Below, in pieces: positions 7,752-15,953 of a DNA stretch of 35,585 nt. Positions within the stretch are counted from its first letter, which is position 1. The number at the start of each line of letters is the position of its first letter. The DNA is taken from contig CALIMJ010000003.1 in the NCBI GenBank assembly GCA_938028835.1, positions 1 to 35,585 of the forward strand, read 5' to 3'. The notes under the pieces were generated by a model. That model had not been told where the DNA came from. It did no database searches and was given only the letters and a program-made list of their open reading frames with translations. The position numbers and the translations under genes were made by a program. The DNA comes from an uncultured bacterium. Lineage in GTDB: Bacteria > Sysuimicrobiota > Sysuimicrobiia > Sysuimicrobiales > Sysuimicrobiaceae.

Positions 7752-8752
7752 GACGCTTGCTGCGTGCCTCCCTGGTCTTAGCGGCGCTCGCTGTGGCCAC
7801 ACCCGCCGCGGCCCAGGTGCGGTGCCTGTCGTCGTTCCCTGTCCCCGGCACGCGTCTGGAAGCGCCTCCCGCAAGCGTCATCCTCTGGATGAACGAGCCG
7901 GTAGATCTCCAGCTGAGCCAGTTCCAGGTCCTGGACCCCTACGGTCGCCGGTTCGACCTCCCCGCGCGGGTCTCCGCGGACGGCCTGCGGGTGGAAGTCC
8001 CCCTGCAGCCCCTCCCCGACGGTGCTTACCTGGTGCACTACCGGGCTGCGTCGGTCCTGAACGGGCACGTGAGCGTGGGGTTGTACAGCTTCGGGGTGCG
8101 CACAGCCGTTGAGGCTAACAAGAGCTTTTCTGCCGGCGTGGCGGTGCTGCGGGCTGTGGGAGCCGCGGCCACCCTGGCCGCCGCGGCGTCGGGATCGGTC
8201 CTGGTTGCGGCCCTCGCCACCCTCACGGGCCTACTGGAGTGGGCGCAGGCCGCCGCCTCCACGGTCCCGGCTCCCTGGCCTGTCCTGCTGCACGGCTGGG
8301 CGGGTCTGCTGCTGGCCGGGACCCAGCCGGGGTGGGCCCTGCTTCTGGCCACCGCCACGACAGCCGCGTGGGCGGTCCCCGTAAGGCCTCCCCGCACCTT
8401 GCTCCGCCTGGTGGCAGCGGCCTGGGTCCTGTTGGTCACGCCTGTGGTGGCCGCCGCAGGCGGGCCCTTGAGCCTGCTGGCCAGCAGCCACGGCCCGGCC
8501 CTGGTCCTCATGGTGTCCGCCTACGGAACCGCGGGGGTGCTGGCCGCCCTCGCGTTGCCCGTGCTGGGCGTGCGGGTGCACGAACCCCCGTGGACGCGGC
8601 TGCTGCTGGGCCTGCTGCTCGCCGCGGCCTGGGCGCTCCGACCCGCACGCCACGTGGGTGAGTTCTTCGCCCTTTGGACGGCCCTGGGCGCGCTGTGCGC
8701 TGGGGCCTATCTGTGGGGTCAGGTCGCTCTCCGGCGGGGGATCCGGCGGTGA
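7748..8752 (+). CDS. CopC-domain membrane protein lacking the N-terminal His
   Basis: This 334-residue protein starts at the GTG overlapping the VKOR stop. After a signal peptide (LRASLVLAALAVATPAAA) comes a CopC-like domain at about 22-118: SSFPVPGTRLEAPPASV, ILWMNEPVDL, then VLNGHVSVGLYSFGV. The remaining 210 residues hold about six hydrophobic helices. In canonical CopC the mature protein starts with His and has DGH; here the start is QVRCL and the second motif is NGH (His107), so one of the copper ligands and the adjacent Asp are changed. A Cys at 26 takes a nearby place. It may bind Cu(I), or may have lost metal binding. The membrane part shows no strong CopD signature that I can see. 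Confidence 0.8.
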   Translation: MRRLLRASLVLAALAVATPAAAQVRCLSSFPVPGTRLEAPPASVILWMNEPVDLQLSQFQVLDPYGRRFDLPARVSADGLRVEVPLQPLPDGAYLVHYRAASVLNGHVSVGLYSFGVRTAVEANKSFSAGVAVLRAVGAAATLAAAASGSVLVAALATLTGLLEWAQAAASTVPAPWPVLLHGWAGLLLAGTQPGWALLLATATTAAWAVPVRPPRTLLRLVAAAWVLLVTPVVAAAGGPLSLLASSHGPALVLMVSAYGTAGVLAALALPVLGVRVHEPPWTRLLLGLLLAAAWALRPARHVGEFFALWTALGALCAGAYLWGQVALRRGIRR

Positions 8753-9222
8753 CGCGGGCCACCTGGGACCTGGTGGTGCTGGGCGGTGTGGTCGCCCTGC
8801 TGGGCTTCGGCACCGTAGCCTGGGGGCTGCGTTCGCACCGCAGCTCCCTGGTGTGGGTGGGGGTGTTCGTTGTGGCGACCGCGGGCTTGTTCTTCCACCA
8901 GGCGCTGCAGATTTCGAAGCTTCCGCAGCGGAACCCCATCCCCGCGACCGAACAGTCGGTGCAGCTGGGCCACCGGCTGTACCGGGCCCACTGCGCCGTC
9001 TGCCACGGCCTTGACGGACGCGGGGACGGTCCGGCGGCGGCCAGCCTGGTGCCGACGCCGGCGGACCTGCGGCGGACGGCGCGCATGGCAGATCCGTTGC
9101 TGTTCAGCCGCATCACCGATGGTCTGCCCGGGACCGCCATGCCTGCGTTCCGAGACGTCCTCTCCGAGGAGGAGCGCTGGCACGTGGTGAACTTCCTCCG
9201 GGCCCTGGCGGAGCGGCCGTGA
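8749..9222 (+). CDS. Membrane-anchored monohaem cytochrome c (first of a pair)
   Basis: The protein has 157 residues from a GTG that overlaps the previous stop as GTGA. Two hydrophobic segments (about 7-27 and 32-50) anchor it. The haem motif CAVCH follows, then DGRGDGPAAASL, and the Met ligand region GTAMPAF. The end ERWHVVNFLRALA is typical of class I small cytochromes c. It should act on the outside of the membrane as an electron carrier. It is clearly a sister of the next gene, with about the same haem core and the shared RNP(I/V)P lead-in, so the pair arose by tandem duplication. Confidence 0.92.
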   Translation: MTRATWDLVVLGGVVALLGFGTVAWGLRSHRSSLVWVGVFVVATAGLFFHQALQISKLPQRNPIPATEQSVQLGHRLYRAHCAVCHGLDGRGDGPAAASLVPTPADLRRTARMADPLLFSRITDGLPGTAMPAFRDVLSEEERWHVVNFLRALAERP

Positions 9223-9749
9223 CGGGAACTTTGCTTCCGCCGTTCCTGCACGGCGCGGTGGCCGAAGGCGGGCCCGGCTTTCTGGGCTGGGCCGTCCTCG
9301 TAGCCGGCTCCCTGCTGGCCTTCTACGGCGTGCGGGCGGGCCTGCGGACCGCGGAGGGGCGGGCCTTCTTCCTGGCGGGCCTTGCCGCTGCAGCCGTGAG
9401 CGGCGCGGGGCTGCTGCGGCCGGCGCCACCGCCTGTAGCCGTACCGTCCCGGAATCCGGTCCCCCTCACCGCGGAATCCGTGAAGGCCGGACAGCGGTTG
9501 TACGAGGCGCACTGCGCGGCCTGCCACGGCCCACAGGGAACCGGCGACGGTCCCGCAGCCGTAGGCCTGGCCAGGAAGCCGGCAGACCTGCGGCTGCACG
9601 TTCCGATGCACTCCGACGGGCAGCTGTACCTGTGGGTCACTCTTGGCGTCCCGGGCACCCCCATGCCGGCCTTTGCAGACCGTTTGAGCGACCAGGAGCG
9701 CTGGCAGGTGGTCCACTATCTGAGGGTCCTGGCCCTCATCGCCCGTTGA
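9219..9749 (+). CDS. Membrane-anchored monohaem cytochrome c (second of a pair)
   Basis: This 176-residue protein starts at a GTG overlapping the previous stop. There are two hydrophobic segments at about 20-40 and 47-66, then a Pro-rich linker, then CAACHGPQGTGDGP and the Met ligand in GVPGTPMPAF, and the closing helix ERWQVVHYLRVLA. It is a class I cytochrome c facing the outside. The haem core is very similar to its upstream neighbour, with one visible difference in the lipid-side linker. The gap to the next gene is 46 bases, the largest within the coupled run, and may hold a second ribosome entry point. Confidence 0.92.
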   Translation: MTGTLLPPFLHGAVAEGGPGFLGWAVLVAGSLLAFYGVRAGLRTAEGRAFFLAGLAAAAVSGAGLLRPAPPPVAVPSRNPVPLTAESVKAGQRLYEAHCAACHGPQGTGDGPAAVGLARKPADLRLHVPMHSDGQLYLWVTLGVPGTPMPAFADRLSDQERWQVVHYLRVLALIAR

Positions 9750-9795
9750 TACACGGGCGTGACGGAGGACAGGGACGTTGCGGTGGAGGTGAGCG

Positions 9796-10167
9796 GTGAG
9801 GACGTTGCGGCCCTTGCTTATCGTGGCAGCCTGCGCGGGCCTCGTGGGAATCGCCGCCGCGCACGCGAAGCTGGTGCGCGCGGACCCTGCTCCGGGGGCG
9901 GTGCTGCGCACACCTCCCCGCGTCGTACGGGTGGTGTTCAACGAGGAGCTGGCAGCGCGCGGCAGCTTTCTCGCCGTCCTGGACGTGCGGGGCCGGCGGG
10001 TGGACGACGGCAAAAGCGGTCTGGACCTGGACGACCTGGACCGCAGGACGCTGGTGGCCCGACTGCGGCCCGTGGGACCCGGCCGTTACACCGTCCGCTG
10101 GCAGGCCACCTCCGCGGACGACGGCTACGTGGCGCGGGGCAGTTACGTCTTCACCGTGCGGCCGTGA
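9796..10167 (+). CDS. Free CopC-like copper protein with altered DGH motif
   Basis: The 123-residue protein starts at a GTG with GGTGGAGG close upstream. It has a signal peptide ending AAAHAKL, so the mature N-terminus would start at His23, which is the normal first copper ligand of CopC. The beta-barrel landmarks DPAPGAVLRTPPRVV, RVVFNEEL and GRYTVRW are present. The second ligand motif is DDGYVARG instead of DGH, so the His is replaced by Tyr111. This complements the upstream CopC-domain protein, which keeps that His but lacks the first. The next gene overlaps as GTGA. Copper affinity would probably be reduced or altered; this is inference. Confidence 0.88.
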   Translation: MRTLRPLLIVAACAGLVGIAAAHAKLVRADPAPGAVLRTPPRVVRVVFNEELAARGSFLAVLDVRGRRVDDGKSGLDLDDLDRRTLVARLRPVGPGRYTVRWQATSADDGYVARGSYVFTVRP

Positions 10168-12260
10168 AGCCGCTCCGGAGACTCCTCCTGGCCTGCCTGT
10201 TGGCAGCCGTGATCGCGAGCCCGGCTGCGGCCCACGCTGTGCTCCAGGCCTCCAGTCCCACCCACGGTGCCGTCCTGGACACCCCACCCTCGGAGGTGGT
10301 GCTGACGTTCACGGAACCCGTGCACCCCCAGGCCAGCTCCGCGCAGGTGGTCGACGCCTCGGGCCACGTGGTTTCGGAGGGCTTCGAGGTGACCTCAGAC
10401 GGACGCACCGTGAAGGTGAAGGTGGGGCGCCTGGCTCGCGGCACATACACCGTGCGTTGGAGGGTGCTCAGCCGCCTGGACGGGCACGTGACCGAGGGTC
10501 TGGCAAGTTTCGGGGTCGGCGTGGCCCCTTCTGCGGCGCCCGTGGCGTCCCAGGGACCGCCGTGGTGGCAGGTGTCTCTGCGCTGGCTGGGCTACCTGGC
10601 GGCCCTGTCCCTGACCGGTGCTCTGGCTTTCCAGCACTTGGTCCTGAGTGTGGCGGCAGGTGCGGATCGCGCTGCCAGGATGCGTCGTGTGGTGCAGCTG
10701 TCCGCGTCAGCCCTAGCGGCCGTGGCGGCGGCGGACACCCTCGCGCGCGCCGCATGGCTGCAGTGGCCGGGGCAGGGGCTGTGGCCCACCCTGTGGACGC
10801 TGGTCCGGACCTCGCAGGAGGGCCCGTCTCTGCTCCTCCGGGCTGGCGGTGCGATCCTGGCCGCGGACGCAGCCCGTACGGCTTCACCCTGGATGGCCGG
10901 GCTGGCGGGTGGGGCAGCGCTGCTGGGAATCACCGTGACGTCCCATGCGTGGGCCGCCGGGCCGCTGGCGGTGCTGCTGGACTGGCTGCACCTGGCCGCG
11001 GCCTCGGTGTGGGTCGGAGGGCTGGCCTGCCTGGCGTTGCTGCTCTTACCCGCGCGCCCCCGGGACACCGTCACACCGATGGTCCGGGCCTTCTCCCGGT
11101 GGGCAGGCTACAGCCTCGCGGCGGTGGTGGTCACCGGCGCGTACGCTGCCATCCAGTACGTCCCCGGATGGGACGCGCTCCTCGGAACCGGCTACGGGCG
11201 GTGGTTGGGAGCGAAGATTCTCCTGGTAGGGGTCCTGGCGGCGCTGGGGGCTTTCAACCGCTACCGGCTGCTCTCCCGGCTCGAGGTCGCTCGCGGGGCG
11301 CTGCGCCGCCTGCGGCTGTCCGTGCAGGCCGAGGTCGCAGTGGCCTCCCTCGTGCTGCTGGCGGCGGGCGCCCTGGCCGTGAGCCCCCCCGCGCGCACGG
11401 TGCAGGCGGCGGGGAAGCAACCCCTGGTTCTGGCTGCCCTGGCGGACTCCACCCGTGTCCTGCTGACCGTGGATCCCGGGGAGCCGGGGTGGAACCGCTT
11501 CCTGCTGGCGGTGCGGGACGCGCGGGGGAACCCTCTGCCCGTGGATCGGGTGGTGCTGCGTCTGCGGAAGCTGGACGAGGAGGGCGGCGTGCCCGCGGTG
11601 ATCCTGGAACCCGGGCCTGACGGCAGCTACGCCGCGGAGGGGACGCAGCTGGGTGTGGCGGGTTTCTGGGAGCTGGAGGTGGTGCTCCGGGTGCGGGGCA
11701 GGCCGGACCGGACCGTGTGGTTCCCCCTGCGGTCGGGGTCGTTCCAGCTGCGGTCAGACCTGGAAGCGTTTCGCTTCCTGCGCCGGGCCCAGGAAGCTCT
11801 GGAACGGCTCCGGACCTGGCGCGAGACGGAGCAGATCACCGACGCCGCGGGCAACGTGGTGGTCACCCGCTACACCTACCAGCGCCCGGACCGCCTGGCG
11901 TTCGAGGTGGTGGGCGGGATGCAGGGCGTGCTGATCGGAAAGGATCGGTTCGTCCGCACGGATCGAGGCTGGCAACGGGACACGCTGCCGGAGGCGTTCA
12001 CCGCCCGCGGCCCGGCCCTGTACATGCAGAACCCGCTGCGGGCGGCCCTGGGGAGACAGGAGCCCTGCCCCTACGACCCCACGGAACCCTGCCGGGCGGT
12101 GCTGTGGGACTCGCCGGACGGACTGGCCTCCTTCGGCGCGTGGGTGGGCACGCGGACCCACCGGCTCTACCGGCTGCTGATGTGGGCGCCCGCCCACGCC
12201 ATGACCAGCGTCCTGGAGGACTTCAACGCTCCGCTGAAGGTGGAACGCCCTGTACCGTGA
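10164..12260 (+). CDS. CopC-CopD fusion with C-terminal FixH-like and LolA-like regions
   Basis: This 698-residue protein starts at a GTG overlapping the CopC stop. After a signal peptide, the CopC domain at 24-120 keeps both ligand sites: His24 and DGH at 106-108. A membrane part at about 136-410 is CopD-like, with His in TSHAWA and DWLHLAAASVWVGGL. A soluble region at about 414-520 (LLTVDPGEPGWNRF, PVDRVVLRLRKL) looks like the FixH/YtkA-like domain found in YcnJ-type copper importers. The last 170 residues, from SDLEAFRFLRRAQEALERL, look like a LolA- or LppX-type lipid-binding fold, with a Cys pair in PCPYDPTEPC. CopCD proteins move copper into the cell or to cuproenzymes. The four-part make-up is unusual, and the tail assignment is only moderately sure. 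Confidence 0.88.
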   Translation: MKPLRRLLLACLLAAVIASPAAAHAVLQASSPTHGAVLDTPPSEVVLTFTEPVHPQASSAQVVDASGHVVSEGFEVTSDGRTVKVKVGRLARGTYTVRWRVLSRLDGHVTEGLASFGVGVAPSAAPVASQGPPWWQVSLRWLGYLAALSLTGALAFQHLVLSVAAGADRAARMRRVVQLSASALAAVAAADTLARAAWLQWPGQGLWPTLWTLVRTSQEGPSLLLRAGGAILAADAARTASPWMAGLAGGAALLGITVTSHAWAAGPLAVLLDWLHLAAASVWVGGLACLALLLLPARPRDTVTPMVRAFSRWAGYSLAAVVVTGAYAAIQYVPGWDALLGTGYGRWLGAKILLVGVLAALGAFNRYRLLSRLEVARGALRRLRLSVQAEVAVASLVLLAAGALAVSPPARTVQAAGKQPLVLAALADSTRVLLTVDPGEPGWNRFLLAVRDARGNPLPVDRVVLRLRKLDEEGGVPAVILEPGPDGSYAAEGTQLGVAGFWELEVVLRVRGRPDRTVWFPLRSGSFQLRSDLEAFRFLRRAQEALERLRTWRETEQITDAAGNVVVTRYTYQRPDRLAFEVVGGMQGVLIGKDRFVRTDRGWQRDTLPEAFTARGPALYMQNPLRAALGRQEPCPYDPTEPCRAVLWDSPDGLASFGAWVGTRTHRLYRLLMWAPAHAMTSVLEDFNAPLKVERPVP

Positions 12261-12264
12261 GTCC

Positions 12265-13095
12265 CTAGCTAGACCCGCGAGCGGTCCACAGCCGGCGTGC
12301 CACGTAGGAGATCCGCTCGCGGGTCTCCGGGTCGACCCACGGGAGGTCCCCCGCCTGCGCGTTCTCCACGGCCCGCTCCGGCCGCGAGGTGGCCGGGATG
12401 ACCACGGAGATCCTGGGGTCGCTGACCACCCACTTCAGAAGCGCCTGCGCCCAGGTCCGCACCCCGAACGGCTCTAGGCGCCGAAGTTCCTGCGCGGGCG
12501 GACTCCGCCGAACCAGCTGCCCCTCGGCGAGGGGCCGCATGACGATGACCCCGATCCCGAGCTCGTGGGCGCGGGGCAGGATCTCCCGTTCGGCTTCTCG
12601 ATCAACCGCGTTGTACGGAACCTGGACGCACTGAATCGGACCGGCCTCCATCCACCGCAGGATTTCGGGGAACGCCCGGTGGCTGTAGTGGGTGACCCCC
12701 ACCACCCGCACGCGGCCCCCCGCGCGCAGCGCTTCCAGGTACGGCAGGTGTGCTTGGGTGGCGAGGAGGTTGTGTACCTGGTAGACGTCCACCCAACCCC
12801 CATACCAGGCCAACGCCTGCCGCACCTGCCAGCGGCCTTCGTCCGCCGAGGATGCCCACACCTTCGTGGCGATCAGGACGGAGGAACGGACCGGCCGCGT
12901 GGCTTCGGCCAGCACGCGTTCCGCGTCGCCGTACATGGGGGAGGTGTCGAAGAACTGGGAACCGGCCCGGATGGCGGCCCGCACCACCTCGTGTCCGTGG
13001 ACTTCCTCCGGGCCCCGGACGTCCAGGGTCCGCCAGGTGCCCATGCCCACCACGGGGACGGAAAGGCCGCTGCGGCCGAGGGCGCGCCGTTCCAC
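12265..13095 (-). CDS. Aldo/keto reductase
   Basis: The protein has 276 residues. The family start GRSGLSVPVVGMGTW is followed by the catalytic set Asp50, Tyr55 (FFDTSPMYGDAE), Lys78 (IATKVW) and His108 (YQVHN). The C-terminal part shows IGVIVMRPLAEGQL and ISVVIPATSRPER, where NADPH would bind. It reduces carbonyl compounds in the cytoplasm; the substrate is unknown. It begins at a GTG 15 bases after the rpsI stop and is probably transcribed with the ribosomal protein genes. I see no good ribosome binding site, so it may be translated by read-through from rpsI. Confidence 0.9.
   Translation of the reverse strand: MERRALGRSGLSVPVVGMGTWRTLDVRGPEEVHGHEVVRAAIRAGSQFFDTSPMYGDAERVLAEATRPVRSSVLIATKVWASSADEGRWQVRQALAWYGGWVDVYQVHNLLATQAHLPYLEALRAGGRVRVVGVTHYSHRAFPEILRWMEAGPIQCVQVPYNAVDREAEREILPRAHELGIGVIVMRPLAEGQLVRRSPPAQELRRLEPFGVRTWAQALLKWVVSDPRISVVIPATSRPERAVENAQAGDLPWVDPETRERISYVARRLWTARGSS
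12271..12326. terminator. Perfect 14-bp inverted repeat between convergent operons
   Basis: AGACCCGCGAGCGG at 12271-12284 is repeated exactly in reverse complement at 12313-12326, with a 28-base loop. It starts 11 bases after the stop of the copper operon and covers the last codons of the aldo/keto reductase gene. It could form a strong hairpin in either transcript and so end or stabilise both messages. There is no T-tract, so a classic Rho-independent terminator is not shown. Confidence 0.5.
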
Positions 13096-13110
13096 GCGGG
13101 CTCGACTGGG

Positions 13111-13506
13111 TCAGCGCTTCGAGTACTGGAACCCGCGCCGGGCCCGCTTGCGCCCGTACTTCTTACGTTCCTTGGCCCGCGGGTCGCGGGTCAGCAGGCC
13201 GTGCTGCCGCAGCAGCGGCCGGAGGTTGGGATCCACGGTCAGCAAGGCCCGGGCGATGCCGTGGCACACCGCGTCCGCCTGGCCGGAGACCCCGCCCCCC
13301 TGCACGTTGGCGAACACGTCGAACCGGCCCTCGAGGTTCGCCACCCGCAGCGGCTCCAGGACCCGGTACCGCCGGGCCACGCCCGGGAAGTACTCCTCCA
13401 CCGGACGGCCGTTCACCACCACGCGCCCCGACCCGGGCCGCAAGATGACCCGGGCGCTGGCCTCCTTGCGCCGTCCGGTGGCGTGGGGCAGGGTCAGGGT
13501 GCTCAT
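13111..13506 (-). CDS. rpsI: Ribosomal protein S9
   Basis: The protein has 131 residues. It has the S9 start ATGRRKEASARV, the central NGRPVEEYFP, and the highly basic end DPRAKERKKYGRKRARRGFQYSKR that reaches into the decoding centre of the small ribosomal subunit. The family C-terminus ends in SKR as expected. It follows rplM with 18 bases between them, the standard L13-S9 order in bacteria. Confidence 0.98.
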   Translation of the reverse strand: MSTLTLPHATGRRKEASARVILRPGSGRVVVNGRPVEEYFPGVARRYRVLEPLRVANLEGRFDVFANVQGGGVSGQADAVCHGIARALLTVDPNLRPLLRQHGLLTRDPRAKERKKYGRKRARRGFQYSKR

Positions 13507-13524
13507 GCTGCCTCCCGTGCGTCC

Positions 13525-13953
13525 CTACGGATCCAAGGGTTTCGGCTGCTGCGCCGAGTGCGGGTGGTCGGGGCCGCGGTAAACCTTCAGCTTCTTCAGC
13601 ATCCTTCGGCCTAGTGGGTTCTTGGGCAACATGCGCTGCACCGCCTTCTGGATCACCCACTCGGGCTTGCGCTCCAGCATCTGGCCGGCGGTGGCGGACT
13701 TGATCCCTCCTGGGTAACCCGTGTGCCAGTAGTACACCTTCTCCTCGCGCTTACGGCCCGTAAGCCGCACCTTCTCCGCGTTCACCACCACCACGAAGTC
13801 GCCCCCGTCCACATGGGGCGTGAAGGTGGGCTTGTGCTTGCCCCGCAGGATGGCGGCGATGCGGCTCGCCAGACGCCCGAGGACTTTCCCCTGGGCGTCC
13901 ACCACGAACCACTCCCGCTGGACCTCCGACGGCTTCTGCTGGTACGTCTTCAC
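13525..13953 (-). CDS. rplM: Ribosomal protein L13
   Basis: The protein has 142 residues from a GTG with GGAGG upstream. It contains the L13 landmarks [47 protein letters not shown] and [21 protein letters not shown]13 is an early assembly protein of the large subunit and, in several bacteria, a repressor of its own operon. It leads the rplM-rpsI-aldo/keto reductase transcript, under the promoter described at 13981-14009. Confidence 0.98.
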   Translation of the reverse strand: MKTYQQKPSEVQREWFVVDAQGKVLGRLASRIAAILRGKHKPTFTPHVDGGDFVVVVNAEKVRLTGRKREEKVYYWHTGYPGGIKSATAGQMLERKPEWVIQKAVQRMLPKNPLGRRMLKKLKVYRGPDHPHSAQQPKPLDP

Positions 13954-13980
13954 CGTCCGCCTCCGAACAAACCAACGGCA

Positions 13981-14009
13981 AGCCTACCATGCGCCCCGGG
14001 AGGTGTCAA
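13981..14009 (-). promoter_or_regulatory. Sigma-70-type promoter for rplM-rpsI
   Basis: Read on the minus strand, a perfect TTGACA (14009 to 14004) is followed after exactly 17 bases by TAGGCT (13986 to 13981). A start point near 13974 would give a short leader before the rplM GTG at 13953. The -35 box overlaps the last codons of the antiporter gene. Confidence 0.65.
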
Positions 14010-15952
14010 ACCCGGTCCGGCTCCGCCCGCTCGTCTCCTGGCCCGCACACCCGCTCCAGGGCCTCCAGCTGGGACGGTGTCCCCATGGCCACCACCCGGT
14101 CCCCAAGCCGCAACACCTCGTGCGGACCCGGGTTCACCACCTGCCGTCCGTCTGCCCGGCGCAGCGCCGCCAACACGCTGCCGGTCCGCTCCGTCAGCCG
14201 CGCCTCTCGCAGGGAGCGGCCTGCAAGTCGCGGGCTCCGCACCACCACCTCCCGTGCCTCCAGTCCTTCCGCGGGACCTTCGGACCGCAACGCCTCCGGC
14301 CAGTGTGCCCGGGCGCGCTTGAGGTACGCTCGCCCCGCCTCATGGGGGACGCCCAGCCAGTCCAGGCTGTGGCGCACCATGGTCAGTGCCGCCTCTACCT
14401 CCGGCTGAACCACCTCGCTGGCCCCGGCTTCCAGCAGCAGCCCCCGGACGGCGGCGTGGTGGGCCCTCGCCACCACCGGGACCTGCGGGGCCAACTGCCG
14501 TACTGCCCGGACGCAGCGCGCCGCGGCACCTGCGTCCGGCACGGCGACCACCACCAGTCGGGCGCCACCCACGCCCGCCCGCTCCAGCGCCCTGGCGCTG
14601 GCGACGTCCCCAAACACCCCAGCCGCCCCACGCCTCCGGGCTTCCCGGAGCGCCTCCGGGTCCAGGTCTACCACCGCGTAGCGGACCCCGAAAGCGTCCA
14701 GGGCGTCCGCGAGCTCGCGGCCCACCCTCCCGAAACCGCAGATCACCACGTGCCCCGACAGCTCCAGCGGTCTCGGGCTCACCCTTTCCCCTGCAGCCCG
14801 CTCCCGCCGCAACCAGGACTCCAGCCAGCCGGGCCGTCCGCGGAACAGCACTGTGTTGACCAGGATGGTCAGGAGGGAGGCGGCCAGGACCGATTGGTAC
14901 ACCGCCTCGTCCACAATGCCGAGGCCGCGGGCGGCGCCCACGATCAGGTACGAGAACTCGCCGATCTGTCCGAGGCCCAGACCGAACAGCGCCGCCACCC
15001 GCCACGGGTACCCGAACACGCGCGCCACCGAGGTCCACACCAAGGTGTTGCCCACCACCACCAACGCCGCCAGACCGAGCACCGACGGGAGCTGTGTGGC
15101 CAGCACGTCCGGCCGGAGCAGCATCCCCACGGACACGAAGAACAGGGCTACGAACACGTCCCGCAGGGGCAGGACCCGCGCCAGGGTCTCGTGGGCGAAC
15201 TCGGACTCGCTGACCACCAGGCCCGCCAGGAACGCCCCGAGGGCCGGCGACAGGCCCAGGCCCGACGCCAGGGCACCGGTCCCGATGGCCAGGGCCACCG
15301 CGGTCACGAGGAACAGCTCCGTGCTGCGGGTGTGCGCCACGCGCGCCAGGAACCCAGGCACGAGCCGTCGGGCCAGCCACAGGAGGGGAGCCAGGACGGC
15401 AGCGGCCTGCAACAGGCCCCGCACCGCAGCCTCGGAAGAGGCTTGGCCGGGGCGGAGCACGGGCAGTAGCGCGATGAGGAAGACCGCGAGCAGGTCCTGC
15501 GCGAGGCTGACGCCCACCAAAAGCCGGCCGTGGCCGGAACCCAGTTCGTGCCGGTCCTGCAGGGACTTGAAGAGCACCGCGGTGCTGGCCACGCTGATGG
15601 CGGCTCCCACGGCCACCGCTTGTGGGAGACTCCAGCCCACCGCCGTTCCAAACCCCACCGCCACCGACGCCACGCCTGCCATCCCCAGCGGGGTCCCGTA
15701 CACGGCCAGTTTCCGAGCCCGCTGCAGGTCCGACAGCGAGAACTCCACCCCAGCCGTGAAGAGGAGCAGCACCACGCCGACGTGCGCGAACAGCTCCGAC
15801 CCGCGGACGCCTCCGGTGGCCGCGCCCACCGCCAGGCCCGCCAGCACGTAGCCCACCACGGGCGGCTGGCGGAGCCTGTGGGCGGCCATGCCGCCGGCTA
15901 CCGCGGCCAGCAACAGGACCCCGAGTTCTGCCAGGAGAGAGCCGTCACTCAC
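14006..15952 (-). CDS. CPA2-family cation:proton antiporter with TrkA domains
   Basis: The 648-residue protein has about twelve membrane helices (1-375), with the family markers PPVVGYVLAGL at 30-40, TAGVEFSLSDL near 66-76 and the likely ion-site Asp153 in SLAQDLLAV. A cytoplasmic Rossmann TrkA-N domain follows at 400-520 (HVVICGFGRVG, then VVDLDPEAL) and a TrkA-C domain at about 562-635. Such KefB/RosB-like antiporters exchange K+ or Na+ for protons, and nucleotides bound to the TrkA-N domain gate them. It ends inside the rplM promoter and is co-directional with the DUF881 gene one base upstream. Ion choice cannot be read. Confidence 0.93.
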   Translation of the reverse strand: MSDGSLLAELGVLLLAAVAGGMAAHRLRQPPVVGYVLAGLAVGAATGGVRGSELFAHVGVVLLLFTAGVEFSLSDLQRARKLAVYGTPLGMAGVASVAVGFGTAVGWSLPQAVAVGAAISVASTAVLFKSLQDRHELGSGHGRLLVGVSLAQDLLAVFLIALLPVLRPGQASSEAAVRGLLQAAAVLAPLLWLARRLVPGFLARVAHTRSTELFLVTAVALAIGTGALASGLGLSPALGAFLAGLVVSESEFAHETLARVLPLRDVFVALFFVSVGMLLRPDVLATQLPSVLGLAALVVVGNTLVWTSVARVFGYPWRVAALFGLGLGQIGEFSYLIVGAARGLGIVDEAVYQSVLAASLLTILVNTVLFRGRPGWLESWLRRERAAGERVSPRPLELSGHVVICGFGRVGRELADALDAFGVRYAVVDLDPEALREARRRGAAGVFGDVASARALERAGVGGARLVVVAVPDAGAAARCVRAVRQLAPQVPVVARAHHAAVRGLLLEAGASEVVQPEVEAALTMVRHSLDWLGVPHEAGRAYLKRARAHWPEALRSEGPAEGLEAREVVVRSPRLAGRSLREARLTERTGSVLAALRRADGRQVVNPGPHEVLRLGDRVVAMGTPSQLEALERVCGPGDERAEPDRV

Positions 15953-15953
15953 G

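Noticed and set aside
8508-10013. 501-residue open frame antisense to the cytochrome and CopC genes
   Set aside because: Its translation is low-complexity Arg/Pro/Ala typical of GC-rich shadow frames, while the plus strand has intact haem motifs.
12565-13614. 349-residue plus-strand frame opposite the ribosomal genes
   Set aside because: Antisense shadow; the minus strand codes L13 and S9 with certainty.
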